This document shows, in pieces, positions 1 through 9,217 of a stretch of DNA of 64,000 bases. Within the stretch, counting starts at the first letter, position 1. Each line of letters opens with the position of its first letter. The stretch is from Pseudomonas alcaliphila JAB1 (GTDB taxonomy: Bacteria > Pseudomonadota > Gammaproteobacteria > Pseudomonadales > Pseudomonadaceae), in NCBI RefSeq assembly GCF_001941865.1, contig NZ_CP016162.1, positions 4,773,501 through 4,837,500 of the forward strand. Reading direction: 5' to 3'. A program made the translations under genes and the position numbers. The notes beneath the pieces are model-generated. The model was not told the origin of the DNA. It worked only from the letters and a program-made list of their open reading frames with translations, and ran no database searches.

Positions 1-245
1 CTGCGTGCGGTGAGGAAGATCACCGGTAGTTCGGAGAAACGGCGCAGGCGCTTGCACACTTCGAAGCCGCTGATATCAGGCAGGCCGACATCGAGAATGG
101 CCAGGTCGAACGTGCCGTTTTCCAGCAGTGTCAGCGCCTCGCCACCCAGGCTCGACCAGTGCGTGACGAAGCCTTCGGCCTGCAGGGCATAGACCAGCGT
201 ATCGGCAATCGCGGCTTCGTCTTCGACTATGAGTATCTGCGGCAT
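1..245 (-). CDS. creB: CreB-like response regulator, N-terminal part (runs off the window)
   Basis: Reading back from the ATG at 243-245 gives the first 81 residues of a receiver domain: it opens MPQILIVEDEAAIADT, has the acidic pair E8-D9, the phospho-acceptor Asp52 in LAILDVGLPD, and the conserved T79 near FLTAR. The wording DVGLPDISGFEVCKRLRRFS is that of the CreB/OmpR-type regulators of Pseudomonas. CreB pairs with the CreC kinase and in P. aeruginosa acts in beta-lactamase and fitness control; neither the DNA-binding half nor creC is in view, so the exact identity rests on N-terminal likeness only. Confidence 0.75.
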   Translation of the reverse strand, partial: MPQILIVEDEAAIADTLVYALQAEGFVTHWSSLGGEALTLLENGTFDLAILDVGLPDISGFEVCKRLRRFSELPVIFLTAR

Positions 246-349
246 CGGGCGTCCTGCACCTGTTAGGCAACGGCGGCAGACTGCCGGGGGCCGGATCATG
301 CGTCAAGCGGGCGATAGCGTAGGACTGGGGCAGCCCGTCAGGGGTGGTT

Positions 350-370
350 GGCGGGTTGCACCCGCCCTAC
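350..370. repeat. REP-like palindrome, GGGTTGCACCCGCCC family
   Basis: The stretch reads GGCGGGTTGCACCCGCCCTAC, an imperfect palindrome. The same unit occurs as an inverted pair at 7630-7697, so it is a dispersed intergenic repeat. The gap between creB and the CBS gene (246-534) holds only this and the next repeat. Confidence 0.7.
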
Positions 371-470
371 GCGACAAGCGCCACTGTGACTGCGACTGCA
401 TGGATGCAGGAGGTAGAACGAAGCAGGATGCCAGAGTCGAAAGCGCCTCCCACGAGGTTTTCGCTCACCT

Positions 471-530
471 GTAGCCCGGATGCAATCCGGGAAATCGTGC
501 CATTCGTTCCCCGGATTGCATCCGGGCTAC
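471..530. repeat. Inverted pair of REP-like units, CCCGGATGCAATCCGGG family
   Basis: GTAGCCCGGATGCAATCCGG at 471-490 is repeated in inverse orientation at 511-530, giving a long stem-loop between the creB start and the CBS gene end. Other copies are at 9964-9988, 24942-24999 and 46661-46681. It could also act as a terminator for the CBS gene, which ends at 535. Confidence 0.8.
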
Positions 531-534
531 GCGC

Positions 535-975
535 TCAGGGAATCTCACCGCGGATGTACTGCTCCAGCTGGCGGATCAGGTCGGCCTGTTCGGCAATGGT
601 TTCCTTGACCAGGTCACCGATGGACAGCAGGCCAATCAGTTCGCCCTCGGCCAGCACCGGCAGGTGACGCAGGCGGCGCTCGGTCATCAGCTCCATGCAG
701 TACTGCACGCTGTCACGCGGGCCGACGCTGATGACGTCGCTGGTCATGATTTCACTGATCTTGGTGTTGAGCAGCGAACGCTCGGCCAGCGCTACCTTGC
801 GCACGTAGTCACGCTCGCTGACGATGCCTACCAGGCGCCCGCCGGAGAGCACCACCAGTGCCCCGACACCCTTTTCGGCCAGCACACGCAAACCGTCGAG
901 CAGGGAATCCTCACGGTCGACGCTGTAAACGTAGGCATGGGCTTTATTGCGAAGAACTTCTGCGGCGGTTTTCAT
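535..975 (-). CDS. Tandem CBS-domain protein
   Basis: A 146-residue soluble protein made almost wholly of two CBS domains: about residues 8-65, with VGALVVLSGGRLVGIVSERD, and 75-132, with RRLRHLPVLAEGELIGLLSIGD. CBS pairs bind adenosyl compounds such as AMP, ATP or SAM and act as sensors. With no catalytic domain attached, its partner cannot be named. Start at 973-975 follows an AAAGGAGT-like ribosome site. It stands alone, 58 bases downstream of the end of the upstream chemoreceptor gene on the same strand. Confidence 0.88.
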   Translation of the reverse strand: MKTAAEVLRNKAHAYVYSVDREDSLLDGLRVLAEKGVGALVVLSGGRLVGIVSERDYVRKVALAERSLLNTKISEIMTSDVISVGPRDSVQYCMELMTERRLRHLPVLAEGELIGLLSIGDLVKETIAEQADLIRQLEQYIRGEIP

Positions 976-1033
976 GCTGACGACTCCTTTTGTTGTTATC
1001 CGTTTTTAGCAGAGTTGGCCGCCGCGGTCAGCC

Positions 1034-3064
1034 TCACTCGAGGCTGAATCGTCCAGTATTCTGCGCCAGCCCTTCGCTGCCTCGGCGCAGTTGCTCGGCA
1101 GCGCTGCTCACGGCCTGGGCGCCATCGAGCAGTTGTCCGGCGGCCTTATCGACCTGCTGGATATTGCCACTGACCTCATCGGCGGTGGCCGCCTGCTGCT
1201 CGGCAGCCGTGGCGATCTGCGCCAGGCGGTCGCTGACACGCTGCACCGAGTCGACGATGTTCTGCAGTTCATCACCCATGGCCAGCACGCTGCCGATATC
1301 GCCGTCGGCCTGGCTGCAGGCTTCTTCCATCAGGGTGACCGACTGACCAACCACGCGCTGCAGGTTGTCCACGGTCTGGGCGATTTCCTGGGTCGAGTCC
1401 TGGGTGCGCTTGGACAGCGAGCGCACTTCGTCGGCGACCACGGCGAAGCCTCGACCGGCCTCGCCCGCGCGCGCCGCCTCGATGGCGGCATTGAGTGCCA
1501 GCAGGTTGGTCTGCTCGGCAATGCCCTTGATCACCTCGACCACGCGGTTGATCTGCTGGGTCTGATCACGCAGTTGCTGCAATGCTGCGGCGCTGTCGCC
1601 GAGACGGCTGCTTAGGTGGCGCATGCTGGCGCTGGTGCGTTCACTGCGCTGGTTGCTGCTCAACGCCACCTCGCGGGTCTGCTGCGCTTCCACCGCTGCC
1701 TGCTCGCAGCTTTGCGCCACGCTCTGCGCGGTGGCGGCCATCTGCGTCGCGGCGGTGGCGATCTGACTCATCTGCGCCTGCTGCTGCTCGACGGCGTCCA
1801 GCGCATCACGCGCCTGACCACCGAGCAGTTGCACCGTGCTGTCCAGTTGCTGGCTTTCGCGGTTGACGCCCTGCAGCGAGTCGCGCATCTGCTCGACCGC
1901 GGTATTCAGCGCCTGGGCGATGGCGGCCAGGTCGTCACGGCCGTTGACCTCCATGCGCACGCGCAGGTCGCCATCACGCAGACCACGCGCAGCTTCGATG
2001 ATGTTGCTGGTACTGATGCGGATCGAGGCGTTCAGGCATATCAGTACGTACATCGCCAGCAGGGTCAGCACGATGAAGGCGCCGATCACCTCGATCATCG
2101 AGTGCAGCGCCTGCTGCCGGTAATGCCCGAGGCTGGCGCTGAACTGCTGATAGAGTGCTTGCTGCAGGCCCTGCAGCTGGCTCTCCAGCGCCTCGACGCG
2201 CTGAACGAACTGCTCGGGCGTGAGCGCCATGGGGCTGGCTTCGAACATGTCGCGGTCGATCTGGGTGAGGAAGTCGTCGAACGCCTTGAGCGAGGCGTCA
2301 AAGGGCGCACTCAGCTGGCGCATGGCCTGCGGCGCCTCGCGTGACAGGGTGATCTGCGCCTTGACCAGTTGCGCCCGCTGCTCGTCCAGGCTGCGGCGCA
2401 GGTCGCGGATCAGCACCCGGCTCTGCAGGGTGAAATGCTGCGAGACCACGGCGCCATGACCCTGAGCGGCGAAGGTGCCGAGCTGCTCGAGCAGACGCGG
2501 CATGATGTAGGTGATCTGCTCCATCATCAGGTAGGTGTCGAGGCGCGGATCGAGAATCAGGGTGCTGTCGGTCGCCACTTGCTCACGCAGGGCGATCAGC
2601 GACAGCAGTGCCTTCTGGTAGCGTTCCAGCGCGTCGGGCAGGGCCACCTTGGTCAGCCCTGCAGCTCGCAAGCCGTCGCGTTCGCCCTGCAGGGCCTGGA
2701 AATGCTGGCGCGCCTGATCGCTGATCAGGTCGCTCTGCAGCGGCTCGGCGGCCTGCTGCAAGGCCTCGTCGAGCTTGGCCTCGCGCTGCTGCAGCAGACC
2801 CTGCGCGGCATTCTCGGTGCCTTTCCAACGCGCCAGCAGGGTGCGCTGGGCAATCAGCTCATGCTGCACCTGCGCCATGCGCTCCAGCGCTTGCGCACCT
2901 TCCACCTCGAAGTCCACGGACTGCAGACGCGACAAGTAATCACCGCTGATGACCCACAACGCGTATCCGAGCGGAAGCGCGAACAACAGGAACACCAGCT
3001 GAAACTTGTGGGCAAAACTGAAACGCTGCAGCAGCCGTACACCCGGCTTGAGTACTCCCGTCAT
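1034..3064 (-). CDS. Methyl-accepting chemotaxis protein
   Basis: A 676-residue transmembrane chemoreceptor. Transmembrane segment 1 is about residues 21-40 and segment 2 about 323-345, enclosing a large, helical, Gln/Leu-rich periplasmic sensor of about 280 residues. A HAMP domain (346-397) and the cytoplasmic signalling rod follow, with the highly conserved hairpin tip [20 protein letters not shown] at about 517-536. The long all-helical sensor resembles the double four-helix bundle sensors of Pseudomonas receptors, but the ligand cannot be read from sequence. It signals through CheA/CheW, which are not in the window. Confidence 0.93.
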   Translation of the reverse strand: MTGVLKPGVRLLQRFSFAHKFQLVFLLFALPLGYALWVISGDYLSRLQSVDFEVEGAQALERMAQVQHELIAQRTLLARWKGTENAAQGLLQQREAKLDEALQQAAEPLQSDLISDQARQHFQALQGERDGLRAAGLTKVALPDALERYQKALLSLIALREQVATDSTLILDPRLDTYLMMEQITYIMPRLLEQLGTFAAQGHGAVVSQHFTLQSRVLIRDLRRSLDEQRAQLVKAQITLSREAPQAMRQLSAPFDASLKAFDDFLTQIDRDMFEASPMALTPEQFVQRVEALESQLQGLQQALYQQFSASLGHYRQQALHSMIEVIGAFIVLTLLAMYVLICLNASIRISTSNIIEAARGLRDGDLRVRMEVNGRDDLAAIAQALNTAVEQMRDSLQGVNRESQQLDSTVQLLGGQARDALDAVEQQQAQMSQIATAATQMAATAQSVAQSCEQAAVEAQQTREVALSSNQRSERTSASMRHLSSRLGDSAAALQQLRDQTQQINRVVEVIKGIAEQTNLLALNAAIEAARAGEAGRGFAVVADEVRSLSKRTQDSTQEIAQTVDNLQRVVGQSVTLMEEACSQADGDIGSVLAMGDELQNIVDSVQRVSDRLAQIATAAEQQAATADEVSGNIQQVDKAAGQLLDGAQAVSSAAEQLRRGSEGLAQNTGRFSLE

Positions 3065-3175
3065 AGCGACACCTCAACGACCTAAAGGGCCTACAGGCCT
3101 GGCAAAGAATTGCATCTAGCAAAAAGCAGGCCCGACGCTAACGCCGATCAGATGAGGTTCCCAAAGTAGCCGTTG

Positions 3176-3248
3176 GTAGGAGCCCAGCCCCGGGGCGAAG
3201 CTTCTCGAGTCCGCTCCGCCTGGGTTCGCGGCGAGGCGCCGCGCCTAC
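3176..3248. repeat. REP-like inverted pair, GTAGGAGCC...GCGCCTAC family
   Basis: GTAGGAGCCCAGCCCCGGGG at the left and a GGCGCCGCGCCTAC end at the right form a long imperfect stem-loop containing CGGGGCGAAGCTT. A close relative lies at 59685-59755. It sits upstream of the chemoreceptor gene; the rest of 3065-3382 shows no gene. Confidence 0.7.
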
Positions 3249-3382
3249 ATGCGCGGTGCATTGAGGCTCAACTGAGTGGCGCTAGGTCCAACACCCCTGG
3301 GGGCAAGGAAGTCGATACAGGGCACTCTCGACGAGTGTAATGGCCAATGAGTATCAGCCTTTTCCGAAATGCGACAATTAAC

Positions 3383-3892
3383 TCAGCATTGGGGACGATC
3401 GCGGGTGTAGCGCTCGGCCGGGTCCACGGCTGCACCAAGATCGCGCATGGCGCTGGCACCGATCAGTAGCGGATAGCTGAAAGTGCTGCGATCCGTCAGG
3501 TTGACTTCGATGGTGCGTTCCTCTTCGCCCAGGCAGATCGGCATCTCGATCACCGGACGCTGCGAGTAGGCGACTTCCTTGACCTCGGCGTCACTCTCTT
3601 CAGCGCGCTTCTTGATTTCGGCGATGCGCACCAGCGGGTGTTCGTAAACCGTATCCTCGGCGCCATCGACGGCCAGGCGGAAACGTACCCAGTCTTCGCC
3701 GTCGCGCTTGAAGGGTTCGATGTCCTTGGCCGATAGCGAGGCGGTCATTGCGCCGGTGTCCATCTTGGCCTTGAGGGTCTGGCCCAGAGCAGGGAGCTTG
3801 ATCAGTTCGTAGCGGCCGTAAAGGTCCGGTTGTTCATCGGCCATGGTCGGCAGACTGATGGCGGCGGCCAGCAGGAGCAGAGCGTATTTCAA
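3383..3892 (-). CDS. Secreted retropepsin-like protein (RimK-associated/ATP-dependent zinc protease family, PF05618)
   Basis: The protein carries the aspartic-protease-like motif KMDTGAMTASLSA and ends VDPAERYTRDRPQC; the family is labelled ATP-dependent zinc protease in databases but folds like retropepsins. The best start is a TTG at 3890-3892, giving MKYALLLLAAAISLPTMADE, a clean signal peptide, behind a GAGAGGACC ribosome site. That makes a 169-residue preprotein likely exported to the periplasm. An ATG at 3988 in the same frame would bury the signal peptide and has no good ribosome site. It is a single-gene unit. The substrate is unknown. Confidence 0.82.
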   Translation of the reverse strand: MKYALLLLAAAISLPTMADEQPDLYGRYELIKLPALGQTLKAKMDTGAMTASLSAKDIEPFKRDGEDWVRFRLAVDGAEDTVYEHPLVRIAEIKKRAEESDAEVKEVAYSQRPVIEMPICLGEEERTIEVNLTDRSTFSYPLLIGASAMRDLGAAVDPAERYTRDRPQC

Positions 3893-4040
3893 GGTCAGGT
3901 CCTCTCGTTTGCGGTGACCGAACCTACGACTGCCAGGCGCCTGCCGCGTTCCACCAGAAGCGTTACAACATGCTGCGTACAAGCGCAATTTTTAACCTGA
4001 GGTTTCCGCACGCCGCCAGGGAAACACTGAAAAAATCATC

Positions 4041-4060
4041 ATGCCCGCGCAAGCGGGCAT
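4041..4060. repeat. Short palindrome ATGCCCGC-GCAA-GCGGGCAT
   Basis: Perfect 8-base arms around GCAA, followed by CCACAACATG and, 40 bases on, CTTCGCGGGAGTGACGAC. This is the common intergenic repeat of Pseudomonas and related genomes. It lies between the HD-GYP gene end and the retropepsin-like gene; 3989-4129 holds no gene. Confidence 0.6.
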
Positions 4061-4129
4061 CCACAACATGCGACGCATCTGGGCTCATGCCTTCGCGGGA
4101 GTGACGACAGATGGTTTTTCAGAACAGCC

Positions 4130-5368
4130 TCAGCGGCCGCGCCCCTCCAGATCCATCCCACTCCACAACTCGTCGAGCCGCTCGAACCCCCACTCCTCGG
4201 CCGACTCACGCCCGACGATGCGGTCCTGATCGGTGATCTTGCTCAGATCGACGACGCTCTGTGGCAACGGCAAACGTGACTTGGCCGAGAAGAACACCTT
4301 GACCCTGGGCGCCAGCAACGCCTTGGGATTCTGCTCCATGACTACCGCCAGGCGTCCACTCTGCAAACGCACCAGCGCGCCGACCGGGTAGATGCCGACG
4401 GTCTTGACGAAGGCCTGGAACACCAGCTCGTCGAAATGCCCCTTCCACTCGGCCATCTTGCGGATCGACTCGGCCGGGTCCCAGCCCTGTTTGTAGGGAC
4501 GGTTGGAGGTGATGGCATCGTACACGTCGCAGACCGCGCCCATTTTCGCCATCAGGCTGATCTGCTCGCCCTGCAGGCGGTGTGGATAACCGCTGCCATC
4601 GACCTTCTCGTGGTGATGCAGGCACACGTCGAGGACCAACGCACTGACCTGTGTGCTGGCGATCAGAATGCCGCCGCCCGCCTCCGGATGCTTGCGCACC
4701 TTGGCGAACTCGTTGTCGGTGAGCTTGCCGGGCTTGTCCAGCAACTCCTGCGGTACGGCCATCTTGCCGATATCGTGCAGCAAACCGGCCAGCCCGGCCT
4801 CGCGCACAGCCGCTTCGGGCAGGCCGAGCTGACGCGCCAGGGCGATCATCAGCGCACACACCGCGACCGAGTGCATGTAGGTGTATTCATTGCTGTGCTT
4901 GAGCCGCGCCAGGCTGATCAAGGCATTGGGGTGGCGCATCACCGACTCGGAAATTTCCTCGACCAGCGATTCGGCCTGCTCGAACTGCAGCGCCTGGCCC
5001 ATGCGCGCATCGCAGAACATGTCCATCACCGCCTGCTTGGAGCGCGCGCAGAGCTTCACGGCCTGCTCCAGCTCCTGCTCCATCGACAGCGCCTTGACCT
5101 TGGGCGGCTCGATAGCGGCCAGTAACCGCGCCTCGGCTTCGCACTCGACCTCGGCTTCTGTGGCGGCCTTCACGCCAACGGCGACATCGCCGCCCTTGCC
5201 GACGTCGATCCACAATTCGGTGATCGCACTATCGCGAATACGAGCGAGGTCTTTTTCGGAATTGAGGACAAACTTGGACTTCCAGAAGGGATGATCCATC
5301 CAGGAGCCGCAGAACTCCTGGATGAACATTCCGACGCGTAGATCAGCGACGGCGATCCGTTTGAGCAT
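4130..5368 (-). CDS. HD-GYP domain protein, probable cyclic-di-GMP phosphodiesterase
   Basis: A 412-residue cytoplasmic protein. The N-terminal ~120 residues (MLKRIAVADLRVGMFIQEFC) are of the DUF3391 type that precedes many HD-GYP domains. The HD-GYP core runs from about 155 to 330, with the metal-binding HD in LLHDIGKMAVP (His198-Asp199), HHHEKVDGSGYP (about 251-262) and a later DVYDAITSNRPYK. All signature residues are present, so activity on c-di-GMP is likely. The start at 5366-5368 was chosen because the family begins at MLKRI; an ATG further up (5479) adds 37 residues unlike the family. It stands divergent to the acyltransferase gene. Confidence 0.9.
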   Translation of the reverse strand: MLKRIAVADLRVGMFIQEFCGSWMDHPFWKSKFVLNSEKDLARIRDSAITELWIDVGKGGDVAVGVKAATEAEVECEAEARLLAAIEPPKVKALSMEQELEQAVKLCARSKQAVMDMFCDARMGQALQFEQAESLVEEISESVMRHPNALISLARLKHSNEYTYMHSVAVCALMIALARQLGLPEAAVREAGLAGLLHDIGKMAVPQELLDKPGKLTDNEFAKVRKHPEAGGGILIASTQVSALVLDVCLHHHEKVDGSGYPHRLQGEQISLMAKMGAVCDVYDAITSNRPYKQGWDPAESIRKMAEWKGHFDELVFQAFVKTVGIYPVGALVRLQSGRLAVVMEQNPKALLAPRVKVFFSAKSRLPLPQSVVDLSKITDQDRIVGRESAEEWGFERLDELWSGMDLEGRGR

Positions 5369-5529
5369 GGTGCATACCGGCAGGTTGAAGCGCCTTCCGT
5401 GGGCGGGATGTCCCGTGGTGACGATCATTGGCTTATAGACGCTGATCTGGCAATAGGCCAGCGGGGGAGCTTTGAGCAAAATGCCGTGCTTGCATAAGAT
5501 GGCCGCTCACTGCCCGCCATGGAGTCGAC

Positions 5530-6423
5530 ATGCGCCCTCTGCTGACCGGCCTCGCCAACATCGTCCTGCTGCTCGCCAACACCCTGATCCTGATCGGCCC
5601 GTTACTGCTGATCGCCCTCGCCAAGCTCGTCTTGCCCGGACAAAGCGCCCGCGACACCTGTTCGCGCGGGGTGATGTGGGTGGCCGAATTCTGGGCGGAG
5701 AACTGCAAACGCATCTTCGCCCTGCTGACGCCGACACACTGGGACATCCGCGGCAACGCCGAGCTGCGCAGAGACCGCTCCTACCTGGTGATCAGCAATC
5801 ACCAGTCCTGGGTCGACATTCCCGCCCTGGTGCAGGCCTTCAACCGCAGGACGCCCTACTTCAAGTTCTTCCTCAAGCAGCAACTGATCTGGGTGCCCTT
5901 TCTCGGCCTGGCCTTCTGGGCGCTCGATTACCCCTTCATGAAGCGTTACTCCAAGGCCTTCCTGGAAAAGAACCCGCACATGAAGGGCAAGGATCTGGAG
6001 ATCACCAAGGCCGCCTGCGAGAAGTTCAAGCGCCTGCCGGTGACCGTGGTCAACTATCTCGAAGGCACCCGCTTCACTGCGGCCAAGCAGGCCCAGCAGC
6101 AGTCGCCCTACCGCTACCTGCTCAAGCCCAAGGCCGGCGGCGTGGCGTTCGTCCTCGCGACGCTGGGTGAACAGATCGACGCCGTGCTGGACGTGACGCT
6201 GGTGTATCCCGGCAAGCAGGTGCCGGGGTTCTGGGCCCTGCTCAGCGGCCAGGTGCCGAAGGTGATCATGGATATTCAGACACTCGAACTCGACCCGGCG
6301 CTGTACCAGGGCGATTACGAGAACGACCCGGCTTTCCGCCTGCAGGTGCAGGACTGGGTTTCGGACCTGTGGCTGGCCAAGGACAAACGCATCGAGCAGT
6401 TGCGCAGCGAGGACCACGACTGA
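5530..6423 (+). CDS. PlsC-type lysophospholipid acyltransferase family protein (YihG-like)
   Basis: A 297-residue inner-membrane protein with a hydrophobic N-terminal anchor (about residues 5-37). The acyltransferase signature is present: NHQSWVD (the NHx4D catalytic motif), FFLKQQLIWVPFLG and EGTRFT, the acyl-acceptor-binding motif. The order and length fit the YihG branch of the 1-acyl-glycerol-3-phosphate acyltransferase family, which tunes fatty acid choice in phospholipids. The start follows GGAGTCGAC. It is transcribed away from the HD-GYP gene. Confidence 0.87.
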   Translation: MRPLLTGLANIVLLLANTLILIGPLLLIALAKLVLPGQSARDTCSRGVMWVAEFWAENCKRIFALLTPTHWDIRGNAELRRDRSYLVISNHQSWVDIPALVQAFNRRTPYFKFFLKQQLIWVPFLGLAFWALDYPFMKRYSKAFLEKNPHMKGKDLEITKAACEKFKRLPVTVVNYLEGTRFTAAKQAQQQSPYRYLLKPKAGGVAFVLATLGEQIDAVLDVTLVYPGKQVPGFWALLSGQVPKVIMDIQTLELDPALYQGDYENDPAFRLQVQDWVSDLWLAKDKRIEQLRSEDHD

Positions 6424-6447
6424 CTGTCGGCACCGCACCGGGCGTCG

Positions 6448-6461
6448 TTCGGATTTCCGAA
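6448..6461. promoter_or_regulatory. Candidate AauR binding site upstream of aatJ
   Basis: The sequence TTCGGATTTCCGAA is a perfect TTCGG-N4-CCGAA palindrome, the form I recall being reported for AauR-controlled acidic amino acid genes in P. putida. It lies 117 bases upstream of the -24/-12 promoter below, a normal enhancer distance. The site recognition is from memory; the palindrome itself is seen directly. Confidence 0.7.
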
Positions 6462-6578
6462 TACGCTCGCACGCAATGGTCGGAAGAGCGAACGAACAAC
6501 GCTTGAAGACAACCTGAAGTTAAAAATTTAATTCATATAAATCAAATAGTTAACAAATTATCGAAGCCCTCGAAAGCG

Positions 6579-6595
6579 CTGGCACACAACCTGCT
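6579..6595 (+). promoter_or_regulatory. Sigma-54 promoter of aatJ
   Basis: CTGGCACACAACCTGCT has the invariant GG (6581-6582) and GC (6593-6594) separated by exactly ten bases, with the consensus TGGCAC block at -24. It ends 85 bases before the aatJ start. AauR, encoded at the other end of the locus, is a sigma-54 activator, so the promoter fits its genetic setting. Confidence 0.8.
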
Positions 6596-6680
6596 CAAGT
6601 CACTGCAGGAATGCACTAGACCTTCCATGAGCAAAGTGGCGTACCGCGCCATCACAACAACAACATCGAGGATTCGATTC

Positions 6681-7589
6681 ATGCGTACCTTCCACCGTGT
6701 ACTGAGCGTGGCCATTGCCGCCGCCGTCCTTTCCACCCCGGTGACCGCTGCGGAACTGACCGGCACCCTGAAGAAGATCAAGGACAGCGGCACCATCACC
6801 CTGGGCCATCGCGACTCGTCCATTCCCTTCTCCTACTTCGGCGACAACTCGCGCCAGCCGATCGGCTACTCCCATGACCTGCAACTGAAGGTGGTCGAGG
6901 CGATCAAGCAGGAGCTGGGCATGCCGGACCTGAAGGTACGCTACAACCTGGTCACTTCGCAGACCCGCATCCCGCTGGTGCAGAACGGCACCGTCGACCT
7001 GGAGTGCGGCTCCACCACCAACAACATCGAGCGTCAGCAGCAGGTCGACTTCTCCGTCGGCATCTTCGAGGTGGGCACCCGCCTGCTGGCCAAGAAGACC
7101 AGCGGCATCAACGATTTCGAAGACCTCAAGGGCAAGAACGTGGTGACCACCGCCGGTACCACGTCCGAGCGCCTGATCAAGTCGATGAATGCCGAGAAGA
7201 AGATGGGCATGAACGTGATTTCCGCCAAGGATCACGGCGAGTCCTTCCTGATGCTCGAATCCAACCGCGCCGTCGCCTTCATGATGGACGACGCCCTGCT
7301 CGCCGGCGAAATGGCCAAGGCCAAGAAGCCGGACGACTGGGCCGTGGTCGGTACCCCGCAGTCCTTCGAAATCTACGGCTGCATGGTGCGCAAGGGTGAT
7401 GCCGGCTTCAAGCAGGTGGTCGACAAGGCCATCAGCGACACCTTCGCCTCCGGCGAGATCAACGACATCTACACCAAGTGGTTCCAGCAGCCCGTCCCAC
7501 CGAAGGGCCTGAACCTGAATTTCCCCATGAGCGACGAGCTGAAGAAGCTGATCGCCAACCCGACCGACAAATCTGCAGAACAGATCTGA
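6681..7589 (+). CDS. aatJ: Glutamate/aspartate ABC transporter, periplasmic binding protein
   Basis: A 302-residue solute-binding protein of the GltI/AatJ type. The start at 6681 gives MRTFHRVLSVAIAAAVLSTPVTAAE, a typical signal peptide, with GAGGA nine bases upstream; an in-frame ATG at 6627 would bury it. Family landmarks are GHRDSSIPFSYF, the ligand-gripping NGTVDLECGSTTNN, and NVVTTAGTTSERL. It delivers acidic amino acids to AatQM/AatP. A pair of REP-like repeats (7630-7697) separates it from aatQ, a usual way to make the binding protein mRNA outlast the rest. Confidence 0.93.
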   Translation: MRTFHRVLSVAIAAAVLSTPVTAAELTGTLKKIKDSGTITLGHRDSSIPFSYFGDNSRQPIGYSHDLQLKVVEAIKQELGMPDLKVRYNLVTSQTRIPLVQNGTVDLECGSTTNNIERQQQVDFSVGIFEVGTRLLAKKTSGINDFEDLKGKNVVTTAGTTSERLIKSMNAEKKMGMNVISAKDHGESFLMLESNRAVAFMMDDALLAGEMAKAKKPDDWAVVGTPQSFEIYGCMVRKGDAGFKQVVDKAISDTFASGEINDIYTKWFQQPVPPKGLNLNFPMSDELKKLIANPTDKSAEQI

Positions 7590-7629
7590 CGGTAAACCTG
7601 CGCCAGCTTCACAAGAGCTAGCACAGCAC

Positions 7630-7697
7630 CGTAGGGCGGGTGCAACCCGCCAACCCGATCGTCCACGACGACTCTGGCGGGTTGCACCCGCCCTACG
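7630..7697. repeat. REP-like inverted pair between aatJ and aatQ
   Basis: CGTAGGGCGGGTGCAACCCG is mirrored by CGGGTTGCACCCGCCCTACG with a loop of about 28 bases. It lies inside the aat operon, after the binding protein gene, where a strong stem-loop would protect the upstream mRNA from 3' decay or cause partial termination. Confidence 0.85.
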
Positions 7698-7805
7698 GTT
7701 CTTTCTCCTGATGGATAAGGGGCACAGCCGCCACCCGCGGCTGGGGCACGCTGCTGCGCGCTCGGCCCCTCCAACCCAAGCTTTAGCCACACGGGGGTCA
7801 CCCGC

Positions 7806-8552
7806 ATGAATTACAACTGGGACTGGGGTATCTACTTCAAGTCCACCGGCATCGGCAGCGAAACCTACCTGGACTGGTTCATCACCGGCCTGGGCTGGAC
7901 CATCGCCATCGCCCTGGCTGGCTGGATCATCGCCCTGGCGCTGGGCTCGCTGCTCGGCGTGATGCGTACCCTGCCGAACCGCTGGCTGTCCGGCCTGGCC
8001 ACCGCCTACGTGGAAATCTTCCGCAACGTGCCGCTGCTGGTGCAGCTGTTCCTCTGGTACTTCCTGGTGCCGGACCTGCTGCCCGAGCCGCTGGAGATGT
8101 GGTTCAAGCAGGATCTCAACCCGGCCACCTCAGCCTATCTCTCGGTGGTGGTGTGCCTCGGCCTGTTCACCGCCGCGCGGGTCTGCGAACAGGTACGCAC
8201 TGGTATCGAGGCGCTGCCCAAGGGGCAGACTGCCGCCGCTTACGCCATGGGTTTCCGCCTGCCGCAGATCTACCGCAACGTGCTGCTGCCGCAGGCGTTT
8301 CGCATCATCATTCCGCCGCTCACCAGCGAGTTCCTGAACATCTTCAAGAACTCCTCGGTGGCCTCGTTGATCGGCCTGATGGAGCTGCTGGCGCAGACCA
8401 AGCAGACCGCCGAATTCAGCGCCAACCTGTTCGAGGCCTTCACCCTGGCCACGCTGATCTACTTCACCCTGAACATGAGCCTGATGATGATCATGCGCAT
8501 GATCGAGAAGAAGGTTGCCGTGCCCGGCCTGATCTCCGTAGGGGGTAAATGA
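7806..8552 (+). CDS. aatQ: Glutamate/aspartate ABC transporter, permease
   Basis: A 248-residue inner-membrane permease of the HisMQ family with several hydrophobic segments (about residues 20-50, 70-92, 115-130, 200-235). The EAA loop that docks the ATPase is visible as EALPKGQTAAAYAMGF. It pairs with AatM as a heterodimer. It overlaps aatM by four bases (ATGA at 8549-8552), so the two are translationally coupled. Homologues are GltJ of E. coli and PA1341. Confidence 0.92.
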   Translation: MNYNWDWGIYFKSTGIGSETYLDWFITGLGWTIAIALAGWIIALALGSLLGVMRTLPNRWLSGLATAYVEIFRNVPLLVQLFLWYFLVPDLLPEPLEMWFKQDLNPATSAYLSVVVCLGLFTAARVCEQVRTGIEALPKGQTAAAYAMGFRLPQIYRNVLLPQAFRIIIPPLTSEFLNIFKNSSVASLIGLMELLAQTKQTAEFSANLFEAFTLATLIYFTLNMSLMMIMRMIEKKVAVPGLISVGGK

Positions 8553-9217
8553 TGGATTTCAGCGAAATCATCCCCGCCCTGCCGGGCCTGTGGGACGGCA
8601 TGGCGATGACCCTGCAACTGATGGCCCTGGGCATCATCGGCGGGGTGGTACTGGGCACTCTGCTGGCCCTGATGCGCCTGTCGCACAGCAAGTTGCTGGC
8701 GAACATTGCCGCCACCTACGTCAACTACTTCCGCTCGATCCCTTTGCTGCTGGTGATCACCTGGTTCTACTTCGCGGTACCGTTCATCCTGCGCTGGATC
8801 ACCGGCGAAGACACCCCGATCGGTGCGTTCAGCTCGTGCCTGGTGGCCTTCGTGATGTTCGAGGCGGCCTACTTCTGCGAGATCGTGCGCGCCGGTATCC
8901 AGGCCATTCCCAAGGGCCAGATGGGTGCCTCCCAGGCGCTCGGCATGAGCTACGGCCAGAGCATGCGCCTGATCATCCTGCCGCAGGCCTTCCGCAAGAT
9001 GACGCCGCTGCTGCTGCAGCAGAGCATCATCCTCTTTCAGGACACCTCGCTGGTGTACACCGTGGGCCTGATGGACTTCCTCAACGCCGCACGCTCGCGT
9101 GGCGACATCATCGGCCAGCCCCATGAGTTCCTGATCTTCGCCGGCCTGGTCTACTTCACCATCAGCTTCGCCGCCTCGCGCCTGGTCAAGCTCCTGCAAA
9201 AAAGGTTAGCCGTATGA
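8549..9217 (+). CDS. aatM: Glutamate/aspartate ABC transporter, permease
   Basis: A 222-residue HisMQ-family permease, the second membrane half of the acidic amino acid importer. The EAA loop reads [20 protein letters not shown]. Hydrophobic spans lie at about residues 18-42, 53-80, 90-110 and 185-212. It begins with two consecutive ATG codons (8549 and 8552); the first overlaps the aatQ stop. Its end overlaps the start of aatP by four bases (ATGA at 9214-9217), so aatQ-aatM-aatP are tightly coupled. Confidence 0.92.
   Translation: MMDFSEIIPALPGLWDGMAMTLQLMALGIIGGVVLGTLLALMRLSHSKLLANIAATYVNYFRSIPLLLVITWFYFAVPFILRWITGEDTPIGAFSSCLVAFVMFEAAYFCEIVRAGIQAIPKGQMGASQALGMSYGQSMRLIILPQAFRKMTPLLLQQSIILFQDTSLVYTVGLMDFLNAARSRGDIIGQPHEFLIFAGLVYFTISFAASRLVKLLQKRLAV

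Noticed and set aside
4041..4229. A 62-codon frame opening MPAQAGIHNMRRIWAH
   Set aside because: It is the translation of the common ATGCCCGCGCAAGCGGGCAT repeat and overlaps the end of the HD-GYP gene.
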